Source: Rhodobium gokarnense
GTDB taxonomy: Bacteria > Pseudomonadota > Alphaproteobacteria > Rhizobiales > Rhodobiaceae
NCBI RefSeq assembly: GCF_025961475.1
Contig: NZ_JAOQNS010000003.1
Coordinates: 134,501 to 198,500, forward strand
Direction of reading: 5' to 3'
DNA length: 64,000 nucleotides
A program made the position numbers and the translations under genes. The notes under the pieces are model-generated. The model searched no databases. It worked only from the letters and a program-made list of their open reading frames with translations, and was not told where the DNA came from. This document shows positions 32,897-42,428 of this stretch, in pieces; position 1 is the stretch's first letter, and every line of letters begins with the position of its first letter.

Positions 32897-34365
32897 TCTC
32901 CGGGCTCGGCCTCGATTTCGCGCCATTCCCGCCCGTCCCGGTGGATCAGCGCCAGCGCGGCTTCGGGTCCGGAGCCGAGCGCGTCATAGGGGTGCGGGCG
33001 CTCGCCGCTTTCCTGCCAGGCGGCGATCACCGGATCGACCCAGGCCCAGGCCGCCTCCGCCTCGTCACCGCGCATGAACAGGGTCTGGTCGCCGCGGATG
33101 ACGTCCATGATCAACCGTTCATAGGCATTGCCGAGGGCGTCCGTCCGCCCGCCCAGCGTCTCCGCGAAGCTCATGTCGAGGGGCACGCGCAGGAACCGCA
33201 TGCCACCGGAGCCCGGCTCCTTGATGGTCATCATCAGGGTGATGCCCTCGCCCGGCTGCAGCCTCAGGATCAGCGCATTGCCCCCGGCCGGCCGCGACTG
33301 CTCGAAGATGTTGTGCGGCGGCTCCTTGAACTGGATCATGATCTCCGAGACATGGGCCCTGAGCCGCTTGCCGGTGCGCAGGTAGAACGGCACGCCGGAC
33401 CAGCGCCAGTTGGAGATCGCCGCCTTCAGGGCGACCGCGCTTTCCGTCATGCTTTGCGGGTTTTCCGCTTCCTCGCGATAGCTCGCCCCGCCGTTTCCGG
33501 CCCGGTACTGGCCGCGCACCGTGTTGCGGATATCGAGCGGATCAAGCGCCTTGATCACCTTCAGCTTTTCGTCGCGCACCGAATCCGCGTCGAACCGGGC
33601 CGGCGGCTCCATGGCGATCAGGCACATCACCTGCATCATATGATTCTGCACCATGTCGCGCATGGCGCCCGCATGGTCGTAATAGCCGCCGCGCCCGGCA
33701 ATGCCGAGGGTCTCGGCGACCGTGATCTGCACATGGTCGATGTGCTGGGAATTCCACAGAGGCTCGAAGAGGGCGTTGGCAAAGCGCAGCGCCATCAGGT
33801 TCTGCACCGTCTCCTTCCCGAGATAGTGGTCGATCCGGTAGATCTGGCACTCGTCGAAGCAGCTCTTGAGCCGGGCGTTCAGATCCTTTGCCGATTGCAG
33901 GTCGTGCCCGAAGGGCTTTTCCAGGACGATGCGGCTGCCTTCCGTGGCGATCCCCGACTTGCCCAGGCGCACGGAGATTTCGGCGAACAGCGACGGGGCG
34001 ACGGAGAGATAGAAGGCGCGGACCGGATTGGCCCCCTCGTTGACGAGGTCCTTCAGCTCCTGCCAGCCGTCCTCGCCCCGCACGTCGAGCTTCACATAGT
34101 GGAAGCAGTCGAGGAAATCCTTGACGCACCGGTCGTCGCACCGGCCCTTCGGCAGATGCTTGTCGAGCGCTTCGGCCATCTCGGAGTGAAATTGCTCCTT
34201 CGACTTCTCGCCGCGGGCGACGCCGATGATCCGCGTTTCCCTGGGGATCTGGCCGATGGAAAAGCGGTGGCAAAGGGCCGGCAGGATCTTGCGGTGGGCA
34301 AGGTCGCCGGTGATGCCGAAAACGACGAGGTCAAACGCCTCGACGGGAGTGATGTTCAAAGACAT
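32893..34365 (-). CDS. zwf: Glucose-6-phosphate 1-dehydrogenase
   Basis: The 490 residues carry the NADP fold motif FGITGDLAHRKILPAL, the substrate site RIDHYLGKETVQNLMALRFAN and the late region GERPHPYDALGSGPEAALALIHRDGREW. It oxidises glucose-6-phosphate to 6-phosphogluconolactone and supplies NADPH, feeding the Entner-Doudoroff or pentose phosphate route. The gene follows the nif operon on the same strand, 140 bases after its last gene, with a possible terminator between. The usual partners pgl and edd are absent here. Confidence 0.95.
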   Translation of the reverse strand: MSLNITPVEAFDLVVFGITGDLAHRKILPALCHRFSIGQIPRETRIIGVARGEKSKEQFHSEMAEALDKHLPKGRCDDRCVKDFLDCFHYVKLDVRGEDGWQELKDLVNEGANPVRAFYLSVAPSLFAEISVRLGKSGIATEGSRIVLEKPFGHDLQSAKDLNARLKSCFDECQIYRIDHYLGKETVQNLMALRFANALFEPLWNSQHIDHVQITVAETLGIAGRGGYYDHAGAMRDMVQNHMMQVMCLIAMEPPARFDADSVRDEKLKVIKALDPLDIRNTVRGQYRAGNGGASYREEAENPQSMTESAVALKAAISNWRWSGVPFYLRTGKRLRAHVSEIMIQFKEPPHNIFEQSRPAGGNALILRLQPGEGITLMMTIKEPGSGGMRFLRVPLDMSFAETLGGRTDALGNAYERLIMDVIRGDQTLFMRGDEAEAAWAWVDPVIAAWQESGERPHPYDALGSGPEAALALIHRDGREWREIEAEPGE

Positions 34366-34465
34366 GGGGCGTGGGGTCCTTGGGAAGACGGCAAGAAACG
34401 CCCGCCTGGGGGCAGGCGTCAGACCAAGAACCTGTGGTGCCGGGACCCGAACGTCAATGGCGGAA

Positions 34466-34496
34466 CGGAAACGGGACCGCCGAAGGCCCCGTTCCG
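34466..34496 (-). terminator. Possible terminator after the nif operon
   Basis: Read leftwards, GGAACGGG and CCCGTTTCC form a stem with one bulge around a GC-rich loop containing TTCG, followed by GTTCCGCC. It lies 10 bases after the last nif-operon gene and before zwf. The U-tail is poor, so efficiency is doubtful. Confidence 0.4.
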
Positions 34497-34505
34497 GGAG
34501 CCGCG

Positions 34506-35528
34506 TCAGACCGTTTTCGCGATCGCCTCCGCCGCCACCGCAAAGTCGCGCACGCCCATCTCAAGGCCCGGCACCGACGCCGCATCGCCGAGGAGGAAGG
34601 CATCGGGCTCAACGGTCGAGCGCCGCGTCGCGGCCGCGACCGGGCACCAGCCGTCGGCTTCCGCAAGGCCCGAGACCTGGGCGATCCGGCCGGCCGCCTG
34701 GGCCGGGATGAAGTTGATGACGTCGCCCCGGACGGCACCGTTTTCGCCGATCAGCCGGCGGCTCTTCCGATCAATAGCAACGACGCGCCCGAAGGCGGCG
34801 GTGCCCAGATGCTCGAATCGGTCGCCGAATCGCGCCTGCAAGGCCGAAACCCGCCCGCGCCGCACCGCCGAAGCCTCGGATTCGTCGACCATCACCACCC
34901 GCGCCTTCGGCTTCGCCGTAGCGAGGTAGGTCGCGATCTCGTCCGCCCGCTGGTATGGCCCTTCCGGAAAGCGCATGCGGCCGGCCGGTACGCGGATGAC
35001 CACCGTGCCGCCGTCCGCCATTGCCCGCACTTTCGCGGCGAGTTCCGCCGCGCCCTGGCGGTCGGTCCAGCCATGGGGGAAGGCGATGCTCGCGGCCCGG
35101 TCGTAGCCGTCGATGCCTTCCTCGCGCATGGAAATGCCCGGCGCGAGCACGACCCGGTCGAAGGAGAACGCCCGCCCGCTCAACGCCTCGGCGCGCTTTG
35201 CGCCCCAGTCGATGCCGCGGATGTCGTCGATCGCAAGCTCGATGCCGTTGGCGGCAAGGCTTGCGAAATCCCCGCCCTGGCGCGGTGCGGAGACGAAGGA
35301 GCGATAGGCGCCCGGCGCCAGCCGCTTCGGATCGCGCTCGATCATGACGACCGAGGCGGCAGGGTCCGCCGCCCTGATCGCGGTGGCCGCGGCAACGCCG
35401 CCCGGTCCGCCGCCGATGACGAGGATACGGGCTCCGCTCCCGAACCGGGAGACGAAGGGAGCCGCCGCAAGGGCGCCGGCCGCCGCCGCGCCCGTGAATA
35501 GAAATTGCCGCCTGGAAAATCTGACCAT
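34506..35528 (-). CDS. FCSD-like (flavocytochrome c sulfide dehydrogenase type) flavoprotein lacking one redox Cys
   Basis: The 340 residues start with a twin-arginine signal (RFSRRQFLFTGAAAAG). The FAD-binding motif VIGGGPGGVAAATAI (37-51) follows. The C-terminal WCPVAAATRRSTVEPDAFLLGDA is the FccB pattern, carrying Cys295. The matching central motif, in FccB usually RCPPGPYER, reads RFPEGPYQR here with Phe187 where the partner cysteine should be, so the disulfide that takes part in sulfide oxidation cannot form. The gene begins four bases after nifM stops. The start used is ATG 35528; a TTG at 35549 with AGAGG ahead is possible. The role in nitrogen fixation is unknown. Confidence 0.75.
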   Translation of the reverse strand: MVRFSRRQFLFTGAAAAGALAAAPFVSRFGSGARILVIGGGPGGVAAATAIRAADPAASVVMIERDPKRLAPGAYRSFVSAPRQGGDFASLAANGIELAIDDIRGIDWGAKRAEALSGRAFSFDRVVLAPGISMREEGIDGYDRAASIAFPHGWTDRQGAAELAAKVRAMADGGTVVIRVPAGRMRFPEGPYQRADEIATYLATAKPKARVVMVDESEASAVRRGRVSALQARFGDRFEHLGTAAFGRVVAIDRKSRRLIGENGAVRGDVINFIPAQAAGRIAQVSGLAEADGWCPVAAATRRSTVEPDAFLLGDAASVPGLEMGVRDFAVAAEAIAKTV

Positions 35529-35532
35529 CGCG

Positions 35533-36438
35533 CTACACCGTTCTGCCAAGAACCTCTAGATCCGCCCGTGATGCCGCCCGCTCCGGCGCCGCTCCCTTCA
35601 GCAATGCCGCCATCCAGTTGGTCTGGGTCTTTTCGCGGCGTTTCTTCATCATCGCCCCGGCGATCCTGTCCCGCGCCTCGGCAAAGGGCACCTGGCCCGC
35701 CGGGTGGACGATCTCGCAATAGACGATGTGGAACCCGGCCTCGGTCTCGACCACGTCGCCGACGGCGCCTTCGGCAAGCGCGAACAGCACCCGGTCGATC
35801 TCCGGATAGAGCTTTCCGGCAGGCACCCGGCCGAGCCGACCGCCTTCCAGCGCACTCGGGCATTCCGAGTGGCGAAGGGCAAGGTCGGCAAAGCGCGCGC
35901 CGAGGTCTTCCGGCGCGGCGCCGGCAAGGTCGGCCTTCAGCCCGTCGATCCGCACTCTCGCGGCGGCGCGCCGGTTTTCCGGGATGTCGTCGTTGATGGT
36001 GACGAGGATGTGCCGGACCGTACGGGTCTCCGGCGCCTGGAACTTCATTGGATGGGCATCGTACCAGCCGCGCACCTCGGCCTCGTCCGCTTCTGGCGCC
36101 ATAGAGGCGACCTTTTCAAGGACCGCGTCGACCATCAGCTCGCGCTCAAGGGCCGAGCGCAGGCTCTCCGGCGTCAGGCCGTTCGCCTTGAGATCGGCGG
36201 CAAAGGCATCGAGGCTTTCGTAGCGACCGGAAACCTCCTCGAAGGTCTGGGTCAGCGAGCGTTCCGGGATGACGACGCCGGCCGCCTCGGCGCTTTCCAG
36301 CACCAGGGCCTCCACGCGCAGGGCGTGGCGCGCATCGGCATCGGCCCGGCGCTGTTCGGCCCCGTCGAGCTGATCGTAGCGCTTGCCGTAGCGGGCGAGC
36401 GCGGCGCGCATCAGATGGTGTGCCAGAACGCCCGTCAT
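35533..36438 (-). CDS. nifM: Nitrogenase maturation peptidyl-prolyl isomerase NifM
   Basis: The 301 residues start with a helical region typical of NifM (AALARYGKRYDQLDGAEQRRADADARHALRVEALVLESAEAAGVVIPERSL ... RYESLDAFAADLKANGL). A parvulin domain follows (TRTVRHILVTINDD ... GGRLGRVPAGKLYPEIDRVLFALAEGAVGDVVETEAGFHIVYCE). NifM helps fold and activate the Fe protein NifH. The ATG overlaps the nifZ stop by four bases. There is no signal peptide, in line with a cytoplasmic isomerase. Confidence 0.9.
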   Translation of the reverse strand: MTGVLAHHLMRAALARYGKRYDQLDGAEQRRADADARHALRVEALVLESAEAAGVVIPERSLTQTFEEVSGRYESLDAFAADLKANGLTPESLRSALERELMVDAVLEKVASMAPEADEAEVRGWYDAHPMKFQAPETRTVRHILVTINDDIPENRRAAARVRIDGLKADLAGAAPEDLGARFADLALRHSECPSALEGGRLGRVPAGKLYPEIDRVLFALAEGAVGDVVETEAGFHIVYCEIVHPAGQVPFAEARDRIAGAMMKKRREKTQTNWMAALLKGAAPERAASRADLEVLGRTV

Positions 36439-36920
36439 TGCGCCCCCTCTTCGATCGTCTCGTCCTGCGCAGTAGTATCGCCGGGCGCAGCCGCCAGCGC
36501 CGTCTCCGGCACCTGCAGCGTGCGCCCGCGGAACCGCACGTGGTAGGCAACGCCCCCCGGCGCATCGCGCACCACCTTCAGGATCTCGCCCGGATCGCCC
36601 TTCGCGGCGACCACATCTCCGTTGATACCGAGAATGATGGAAGCGACGACCTTGTCGCCGAACTCGAAAAGGCTCGGCACCCACGGCTCCTCGCCGCCGA
36701 TCAGTTCCCGGTCGCGGCAGCCGACCAGCTTGTCGCTGTCGGTGAAATGGACGGTGTAGATGACCTGGTCCTGCAGGAAGGTGCCGATATCGCGCACGAC
36801 CCCGGTCGAGCCGCGACGCACCAGGAGCGCGCCGGTCGCCTCGCCCGGAAAGGTGCCGTCATTGCGCAGATTGCGCACGACCCGGACTTCGTCGCCATAA
36901 TCGAAACGGGGCGGCTCCAT
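36435..36920 (-). CDS. nifZ: Nitrogen fixation protein NifZ
   Basis: The 161 residues begin MEPPRFDYGDEVRVVRNLRNDGTFPG, the NifZ signature, with GSTGVVRDIGTFLQDQVIYTVHF later. A second, related beta-barrel-like repeat is seen in FEFGDKVVASIILGINGDVVAAKGDPGEILKVV. NifZ takes part in forming the P-clusters of the MoFe protein. ATG 36920 is preferred because AGTAGG lies 8 bases upstream; a TTG two codons earlier is in frame. It follows nifW by nine bases. Confidence 0.93.
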   Translation of the reverse strand: MEPPRFDYGDEVRVVRNLRNDGTFPGEATGALLVRRGSTGVVRDIGTFLQDQVIYTVHFTDSDKLVGCRDRELIGGEEPWVPSLFEFGDKVVASIILGINGDVVAAKGDPGEILKVVRDAPGGVAYHVRFRGRTLQVPETALAAAPGDTTAQDETIEEGAQ

Positions 36921-36929
36921 GGACAAAAC

Positions 36930-37250
36930 CTACTTCAAGAGGGTGTCGAGCGGCACGAAGGCCGGCTTCGAATTCTGGTCGTTGAAGACCTTGAAGACCT
37001 TTTCGGTCCGGGCGTCAGACGCAACGAAGTCCTGATAGGCCGTCGTCAGGTGGCGGCTGTAATAGCCCATCCAGCCCTCGTCGCCCGTCGGTCCGTCTTT
37101 GTCGGCTTCCAGATAGTCGTGGAACCGCTGCAGGATGTGCAGCCGGTTGACGAAGACCACCTGCGAATCGTAGGCGATGCCGAAGAAATCGAGGAAATCT
37201 TCCGCGCTGGAGAGATCTTCGAGTTCGGCTTCCAGTTCGTCGTTTCTCAA
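36930..37250 (-). CDS. nifW: Nitrogenase stabilising protein NifW
   Basis: The 106 residues match the NifW family length, with LEDLSSAEDFLDFFGIAYDSQVVFVNRLHILQRFHDYL and a C-terminal KVFNDQNSKPAFVPLDTLLK. NifW protects the MoFe protein from oxygen and aids its assembly. The start is taken as a TTG ([12 protein letters not shown]) whose last two bases belong to the stop of the TPR gene, a TTGA overlap indicating coupled translation. The open frame further upstream is Arg-rich and not NifW-like. Confidence 0.9.
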   Translation of the reverse strand: MRNDELEAELEDLSSAEDFLDFFGIAYDSQVVFVNRLHILQRFHDYLEADKDGPTGDEGWMGYYSRHLTTAYQDFVASDARTEKVFKVFNDQNSKPAFVPLDTLLK

Positions 37251-37804
37251 CGGTCCGTCCTCTCTCGGTCGGGGGTGTCGATGGTCTCGCGGGCAAGCTC
37301 GAGCAGGCCGGCGCCGCCGATACGGTTGGCGACGTCGAGACGGCAAAGCGTTTCCAAGGGCGCAATGGCCTCTTCCATGCGGCCAAGCCGCATCAGGAGA
37401 TAGCCTGCGCCCTTCAGCGCCCAGAGATAGAAGCGCAGGAGCGCCATATTGGCGGTGCCGGCCCGGTCGATGTCGGCGGCTGAAAGCGCCTGCCAGTCGC
37501 CGGGAATGTTGAGGCGCCGCCCGGCTGCCTGCATGGCGAGGTCGGCGATCTCAAGGGTCGCGGAAAAATCGTGGCGGAAATAATAGAAGCGGTAGATGGC
37601 GACGATGACGGTGAGGTCGTCGGGTGCCTTGGCCAGCGCCTCTTTGAGGAGCGCTTCGGCCACGTCGGGCTCCACACCCGAGCGCGCCTCTTCCAGAAGC
37701 GCGGCGATCTCCGGCGCGACGGGCTCGTCGAAATAAAGCTCGCCCCCCGACATGTCGAGGAGGTCGACGGTCGGCGCGTCTGTGATGACGGCGGACTCAG
37801 CCAT
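37247..37804 (-). CDS. TPR-like helical protein of the nif operon
   Basis: The 185 residues are mostly helical, with tetratricopeptide-like pairs: [51 protein letters not shown] and [35 protein letters not shown]. Such a gene is often found beside nifW or cysE in rhizobial nif clusters; its function is not established. It overlaps the cysE stop by eight bases and the nifW start by three, so it is firmly in the operon. A role as assembly scaffold is inference. Confidence 0.75.
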   Translation of the reverse strand: MAESAVITDAPTVDLLDMSGGELYFDEPVAPEIAALLEEARSGVEPDVAEALLKEALAKAPDDLTVIVAIYRFYYFRHDFSATLEIADLAMQAAGRRLNIPGDWQALSAADIDRAGTANMALLRFYLWALKGAGYLLMRLGRMEEAIAPLETLCRLDVANRIGGAGLLELARETIDTPDRERTDR

Positions 37805-38522
37805 GGGATGCCTCCCGCACCGGAGGTTCGCAGACATCGTGCGCTGTGCAGTCGTCGCACGTATCGTCCCCGGCCTTCTTGCCGAGCTGGCCTTCCAGCT
37901 CGTCGATCCGCTTGACGAGGCAGGAGATGGCTTCTGCCACCGGGTCGGGGATGAGGTGGTGGTTGAGGTCGATGCCGTGCGGATTGAAATAGGCGACCTT
38001 CTTGGATTTCCTGACGACGCGGCCGGGAACGCCGACGACGGTCGCGCCCGATGGCACGTTTTCAACGACCACCGAATTCGCCCCGACCTTGGAATTGCAG
38101 CCGATGCGGATGGCGCCGAGCACCTTGGCGCCGGCCCCGACGACGACGTTGTCTTCCAGCGTCGGATGGCGTTTGCCCTTGTTCCAAGTCGTCCCGCCGA
38201 GCGTCACGCCATGATAGAGCGTGACGCCGTCGCCGATTTCCGCCGTCTCGCCGATGACGACGCCGGCGCCGTGGTCGATGAAGAATTTCTTGCCGATGGT
38301 CGCGCCCGGATGGATGTCCACATTGGTCAGCAGTCGGCCGACCCAGGAGAGGAAGCGGGCGAGGAACCGGTGGCCCCGCTTCCACAGGCGATGGGCGATG
38401 CGGTGCCAGATGAGCGCATGGACGCCCGGATAGGTGGCCATGATCTCAAGCGTGGAGCGCGCGGCCGGGTCGCGTTCGAAAACGCAAGAAATGTCCTCCC
38501 GGATGTCGCGCCACAGGCCCAT
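37797..38522 (-). CDS. cysE: Serine O-acetyltransferase of the nif cluster (CysE/NifP)
   Basis: The 241 residues start [28 protein letters not shown]. The hexapeptide left-handed beta-helix contains [42 protein letters not shown], with the catalytic Asp-His pair. The C-terminal tail is Cys-rich ([13 protein letters not shown]) and longer than usual. It makes O-acetylserine for cysteine synthesis. Beside nifS and nifV it fits NifP, which raises cysteine supply for Fe-S and cofactor assembly. It starts five bases after nifV ends. Confidence 0.9.
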   Translation of the reverse strand: MGLWRDIREDISCVFERDPAARSTLEIMATYPGVHALIWHRIAHRLWKRGHRFLARFLSWVGRLLTNVDIHPGATIGKKFFIDHGAGVVIGETAEIGDGVTLYHGVTLGGTTWNKGKRHPTLEDNVVVGAGAKVLGAIRIGCNSKVGANSVVVENVPSGATVVGVPGRVVRKSKKVAYFNPHGIDLNHHLIPDPVAEAISCLVKRIDELEGQLGKKAGDDTCDDCTAHDVCEPPVREASHG

Positions 38523-38526
38523 GCCG

Positions 38527-39672
38527 TTATCCGATCTCCACGGTGATGTCGCGGCTTGCATCGCGGTGCATGTCGAGAAGGTCGAGCGGCGTCGGCGAGC
38601 GCTTGCGGGTTTCCGCAAAGGTGCGGATGCGGGCGAGCACCGTCTCCGCCTCGTCCCTTGTCAGCGGCACGCCGAGCCCGTCGAAGGCGTGCTGCACCGC
38701 ACGGGTGCCGGAATGCTTGCCGAGCACGACCTCGTGGCAGCGGCCGATCTCGGCCGGATCGAGGCCCTGGTAGTTGAGCGGGTTCTTCAGGAGCCCGTCC
38801 ACATGGATGCCGGCCTCGTGGGTGTAGACGGCCGTGCCGATGATCGACTTCTGCAGCGGCACCGGGCGGCCGGAGGCTTGCGCAACGAGATCGGAGAGCG
38901 CGGAGAACTCGGCGAGCGCGACGCCCGTGTCGCGCTGATAGAGATGCTTCATCCCCATGACGAACTCTTCCAGCGGCGCGTTGCCGGCGCGCTCGCCGAG
39001 CCCGTTGACCGTGGTGTTGACGTGGGTCGCGCCGTGCTGGGCGGCGGCCAGCGAGTTCGCCGTCGCCAGCCCGAAATCGTCATGGGCGTGCATTTCCAGC
39101 TCCAGGTCCGTGGCGGCCCTGAGGCGCTGGAAGATCGCAGCGGTGGCAAACGGCTCCAGAATGCCGACGGTATCGGCGAAGCGGAACCGGCGCGCGCCGG
39201 CCTTGGCGGCCGCGTCCAGCACCTGCAGCAGGAACTCGATGTCCGCGCGGGACGAGTCCTCGCCGCCGATGCAGACCTCGAAACCGGCATCGAGCGCCTT
39301 CGGCACCATGTCGGCGATGCGCTTCAGCACCTCGTCGCGGTCGCGGCCGAGCTTGTGGCGGATCTGCTGGTCGGAGACCGGGATCGACAGGTCGATGATG
39401 GAAACGCCGAGGCCCTCGGCAGCCGCCAGATCGGCCGGAGCCATCCGGCACCAAACGAGGAGGTCGGCGGCAAGGCCGAGATCGGCGATCGCCCGGATGG
39501 TCTCGCGCTCGGCCGGGCCCATCGCCGGGATGCCGACTTCCAGCTCCGGCACCCCAAGCCGGTCGAGCCTTGTGGCGATTTCCAGCTTTTCTTCGGTGGT
39601 GAAGGCAACGCCCGCGGTCTGTTCGCCATCCCGCAGTGTGGTGTCGTCGATGATCACGGGCGTGTGGGCCAT
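38527..39672 (-). CDS. nifV: Homocitrate synthase NifV
   Basis: The 381 residues belong to the DRE-TIM metallolyases: [21 protein letters not shown] at the start, [16 protein letters not shown] for metal binding, and [21 protein letters not shown]. It joins acetyl-CoA and 2-oxoglutarate to homocitrate, the organic ligand of FeMo-co. The ATG at 39672 has AGAGGAA about 6 bases upstream and is preferred over an ATG two codons earlier. It starts 11 bases after nifS. The NifV assignment over isopropylmalate synthase rests on context. Confidence 0.92.
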   Translation of the reverse strand: MAHTPVIIDDTTLRDGEQTAGVAFTTEEKLEIATRLDRLGVPELEVGIPAMGPAERETIRAIADLGLAADLLVWCRMAPADLAAAEGLGVSIIDLSIPVSDQQIRHKLGRDRDEVLKRIADMVPKALDAGFEVCIGGEDSSRADIEFLLQVLDAAAKAGARRFRFADTVGILEPFATAAIFQRLRAATDLELEMHAHDDFGLATANSLAAAQHGATHVNTTVNGLGERAGNAPLEEFVMGMKHLYQRDTGVALAEFSALSDLVAQASGRPVPLQKSIIGTAVYTHEAGIHVDGLLKNPLNYQGLDPAEIGRCHEVVLGKHSGTRAVQHAFDGLGVPLTRDEAETVLARIRTFAETRKRSPTPLDLLDMHRDASRDITVEIG

Positions 39673-39683
39673 CGCCATTTCCT

Positions 39684-40922
39684 CTACGAATAGGCCGGCG
39701 CGAAGGCGGCTTGCGGGTCTTCCACCGGACCGTCCGCGCCCCAATAGGGCGAGAGCTTCCGAAGCTGGGCGACGATCGGCGGGATCGCCTCAACGACCCG
39801 GTCGATCTCGGCCTCGGTGTTGTGGCGCGACAGCGAGAAGCGGATCGAGCCATGGGCGGCCGTATAGGGGATGTCCATCGCCCGCATCACATGGGACGGC
39901 TCCAGCGAGCCGGAGGTGCAGGCCGAGCCCGACGACGCCGCGATGCCGAGCTTGTTCATCAGCATCAGGATCGCCTCGCCCTCGATGAACTCGAACGCGA
40001 TGTTGCAGGTGTTCGGCAGCCGGTGGTCCGGATCGCCGGTCACGAAGCAATGCGGCACCGCGGAAAGAATCCCCTCCTCCAGCCGGTCGCGCAGGTCGCG
40101 GACCCGCGTCTGCTCCTCGTCCATGTGCTGGAGCGCCAATTCCGCGGCCTTGCCGAGACCGACGATGAAGGCGGAGTTCTCCGTGCCAGCGCGCCGGCCG
40201 CGCTCCTGGTGGCCGCCGCGCAGCATCGGCCGGAACCGGACGCCGCGGCGCAGGTAAAGAACGCCGATGCCCTTCGGGGCGTGCAGCTTGTGGCCGGAGA
40301 GCGACAGCATGCTGATCGCGGTCTTTTTGAGATCGATCGGCACCTTGCCGACGGCCTGCACCGCATCGGTGTGAAACATGACCCCGGCGTCGTAGGCCAT
40401 CTCGGCCATCTTCTTTACCGGGAACAGGGTCCCCGTCTCGTTGTTCGCCCACATGACGGAGACGACAGCGACCTTATCGGACAAAAGCGCCTGGTATTCG
40501 CGAAGGTCCAGCCGGCCCTTCATGTCCACCTTCAAATAGTGGACGATGTAGCCGTCCTTTTCCAGGTGCTCGCAGAGCGCCAGCACCGCCGGATGCTCCA
40601 CATTCGTGGTGATGATCTCGCGCCGGTTCGGCTGCGCCCGCAGCGCGGACAGGATCGCCGTGGAGTCCGATTCCGTGCCGCAGGACGTGAAGATGATCTC
40701 GCTGTCATGGGCAGCGCCGATCAGCTCCTGGATCTGCCCCCGCGCCGTCTTCAGGGCCTGGCCGACCCGATTGCCGAACTGGTGCATGGACGACGGATTG
40801 CCGAACTGCTCGGTGAAATAGGGCAGCATCGCCGTCACCACCTCGTCGTCGACACGGGTGGTCGCGTTGTTGTCGAGATAGATACCGTCCATCGTCGTCC
40901 CCATCGGTCTATGCGCGGTCAT
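39684..40922 (-). CDS. nifS: Cysteine desulfurase NifS
   Basis: The 412-residue group I desulfurase contains [30 protein letters not shown], the PLP lysine in [11 protein letters not shown] (Lys212) and the active cysteine in [16 protein letters not shown] (Cys335). It mobilises sulfur from cysteine for clusters built on NifU. The start overlaps the nifU stop (ATGA). ATGs at 40904 and 40892 would remove the first 6 or 10 residues and are possible, since homology begins at [12 protein letters not shown]. Confidence 0.95.
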   Translation of the reverse strand: MTAHRPMGTTMDGIYLDNNATTRVDDEVVTAMLPYFTEQFGNPSSMHQFGNRVGQALKTARGQIQELIGAAHDSEIIFTSCGTESDSTAILSALRAQPNRREIITTNVEHPAVLALCEHLEKDGYIVHYLKVDMKGRLDLREYQALLSDKVAVVSVMWANNETGTLFPVKKMAEMAYDAGVMFHTDAVQAVGKVPIDLKKTAISMLSLSGHKLHAPKGIGVLYLRRGVRFRPMLRGGHQERGRRAGTENSAFIVGLGKAAELALQHMDEEQTRVRDLRDRLEEGILSAVPHCFVTGDPDHRLPNTCNIAFEFIEGEAILMLMNKLGIAASSGSACTSGSLEPSHVMRAMDIPYTAAHGSIRFSLSRHNTEAEIDRVVEAIPPIVAQLRKLSPYWGADGPVEDPQAAFAPAYS

Positions 40923-41857
40923 GACTGAACCAGTTCGCCGAGCGGCACCATCGCCGGCTTCTTCGCCGGACCCTTGGCAAGCTGGCTCGCCGGAATGACG
41001 CGGACGAACTCGCCGAGTTCTTCGACCAGCTTTTCCTGGATGCCGTTGAGGGTGACCGAGGCGAGCTGGCAGTTGATGCAGGCGCCCTTCATGTTGACGT
41101 AGACCTTGTCCTCCATGACCTCGACCAGTTCCACGTCGCCGGCATCGGCCTGCAGCATGGGGCGCATGCTCTCGATCACCTCGTCGATCTTCTTGATGCG
41201 CTGGACGCCGGTCATGCCGGCCACCAGCGCTGCCGGGGTCGCTTCCACGACGGGCTTGGGCGCCGCCTCCGGATCGAAGGTCGCGCCGGCCTCGGCCAGC
41301 ACCTTGGCGAGGATCTCCTCGATGCCCTCATGGCAGGACGCGCAGCCGCCGCCGGCCTTGGTGTAGTGGGCGACCTCCTCGACCGTCGTCAGCCCGTTGG
41401 CCCGCACGGTCTCCTCGATGAGGACGGCATCGACGGCAAAGCACTTGCAGATCAGCGCACCTTCCTCGTGGTCGTCCTTCCACTCTTCGCCCTTGTAGTC
41501 GGCGACCGCCGCCTGCAGCGCTTCCCGGCCCATCACCGAGCAGTGCATCTTTTCCGGCGGCAGGCCGTCGAGATAGTCGGCGATGTCCTGGTTGGAGACC
41601 TTGAGGGCCTCCTCCAGCGTCATGCCCTTGATGATTTCCGTCAGCGCGGAAGAAGACGCGATCGCCGAGCCGCAGCCGAAGGTCTGGAAGCCGGCATCCT
41701 CGATCACCTCGGTGTCGGGATTGACCTTCAGCGTCAGCCTCAGCGCATCGCCGCAGGACAGCGAGCCGACATCGCCGGTGGCGTTGGCGCCGTCCACCGC
41801 GCCGGCATTGCGCGGATTGTAGAAGTGTTCCTTGACGGTCTCGGAATAGTCCCACAT
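40919..41857 (-). CDS. nifU: Nitrogenase Fe-S cluster scaffold NifU
   Basis: This is a full-length three-domain NifU of 312 residues. The IscU-like domain has Cys35, Cys62 and Cys106 ([21 protein letters not shown]). The central [2Fe-2S] domain has CKC at 137-139 and CASC at 172-175. The C-terminal Nfu domain has CINC at 260-263. It builds [4Fe-4S] clusters for NifH and for cofactor assembly with NifS. The start is set at [15 protein letters not shown]; the open frame upstream runs through the iscA gene and is a shadow. It lies 35 bases after iscA. Confidence 0.96.
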   Translation of the reverse strand: MWDYSETVKEHFYNPRNAGAVDGANATGDVGSLSCGDALRLTLKVNPDTEVIEDAGFQTFGCGSAIASSSALTEIIKGMTLEEALKVSNQDIADYLDGLPPEKMHCSVMGREALQAAVADYKGEEWKDDHEEGALICKCFAVDAVLIEETVRANGLTTVEEVAHYTKAGGGCASCHEGIEEILAKVLAEAGATFDPEAAPKPVVEATPAALVAGMTGVQRIKKIDEVIESMRPMLQADAGDVELVEVMEDKVYVNMKGACINCQLASVTLNGIQEKLVEELGEFVRVIPASQLAKGPAKKPAMVPLGELVQS

Positions 41858-41892
41858 GGCGTCGTCTCTCTGCTGCTGAAGGAGGGGAGGCT

Positions 41893-42216
41893 CTAGGCGG
41901 CGAAGCTCTTGCCGCAGGCGCATTTGTGGGCGGCGTTGGGGTTGTCGAAGGTGAAGCCGGAGCCTTCCAGGCTTTCGACGAAATCGATGGTGGTGCCGAT
42001 GAGCATCTCCGCGCTCGTCGGCTCGACATAGACCGTGGTGCCGTTGCAATCGACGACGTGGTCGCCCTCCGAAGGCTTTTCGACCAGCGCCATGCCGTAT
42101 TGCAGGCCCGAGCAGCCGCCGGAATTGACCGCGATCTTCAGGCCGGTCAGCGGTTGGTCGGCAGACGCGATCAGCCGGTCGATGGTCTCGCGGGCCTTGT
42201 CGGTCAGGGTCAGCAT
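41893..42216 (-). CDS. iscA: IscA/HesB-type Fe-S carrier, first gene of the nif operon
   Basis: The A-type carrier has 107 residues and the three expected cysteines, in [13 protein letters not shown] and in the C-terminal KCACGKSF. These proteins carry or transfer Fe-S clusters; the copy beside nifU in diazotrophs is often called nif-IscA or IscN. The start is set at [14 protein letters not shown], with GAGGA 9 bases ahead; an ATG five codons upstream is possible. It is the first gene after the sigma-54 promoter at 42260-42274, with a leader of about 30 bases. Confidence 0.93.
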   Translation of the reverse strand: MLTLTDKARETIDRLIASADQPLTGLKIAVNSGGCSGLQYGMALVEKPSEGDHVVDCNGTTVYVEPTSAEMLIGTTIDFVESLEGSGFTFDNPNAAHKCACGKSFAA

Positions 42217-42259
42217 GGGCTCGGTCCTCATCCCGTGGAGTGGTGTCGGGAGAAGATGA

Positions 42260-42274
42260 GCAAGAGCCGTGCCA
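42260..42274 (-). promoter_or_regulatory. Sigma-54 (-24/-12) promoter of the nif operon
   Basis: Read leftwards, TGGCACGGCTCTTGC matches the RpoN consensus fully. It is about 45 bases upstream of the iscA start and is served by the three NifA-type sites and an IHF match further right. Confidence 0.92.
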
Positions 42275-42291
42275 GCCGTTTAAGGCTTTCT

Positions 42292-42304
42292 TAAAGCGTT
42301 GATT
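42292..42304 (-). promoter_or_regulatory. IHF-binding site match
   Basis: On the minus strand AATCAACGCTTTA fits the consensus WATCAA-N4-TTR at every position. It lies between the -24 element and the first NifA-type site, the usual place for the IHF-induced bend that brings NifA to RNA polymerase. Confidence 0.7.
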
Positions 42305-42342
42305 CTGAAGGAATCCGCGGCGAATGGAGGATCAGGAACCTC

Positions 42343-42358
42343 TGTCGGCTTTGCGACA
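42343..42358. promoter_or_regulatory. NifA upstream activator sequence 1
   Basis: TGTCGGCTTTGCGACA has the form TGT-N10-ACA, with further inner symmetry (TGTCG ... CGACA). It is centred about 76 bases upstream of the -24 element. Confidence 0.85.
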
Positions 42359-42376
42359 ATTCAGAGATCCGGCATG

Positions 42377-42392
42377 TGTCGCTGCTGCGACA
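42377..42392. promoter_or_regulatory. NifA upstream activator sequence 2
   Basis: TGTCGCTGCTGCGACA fits TGT-N10-ACA and is nearly a complete palindrome (TGTCGC ... GCGACA). Its centre is 34 bases from that of site 1, just over three helical turns. Confidence 0.85.
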
Positions 42393-42428
42393 TCTTTGCA
42401 TGTTTGCGGCGGGCATTGACCGGACGCA

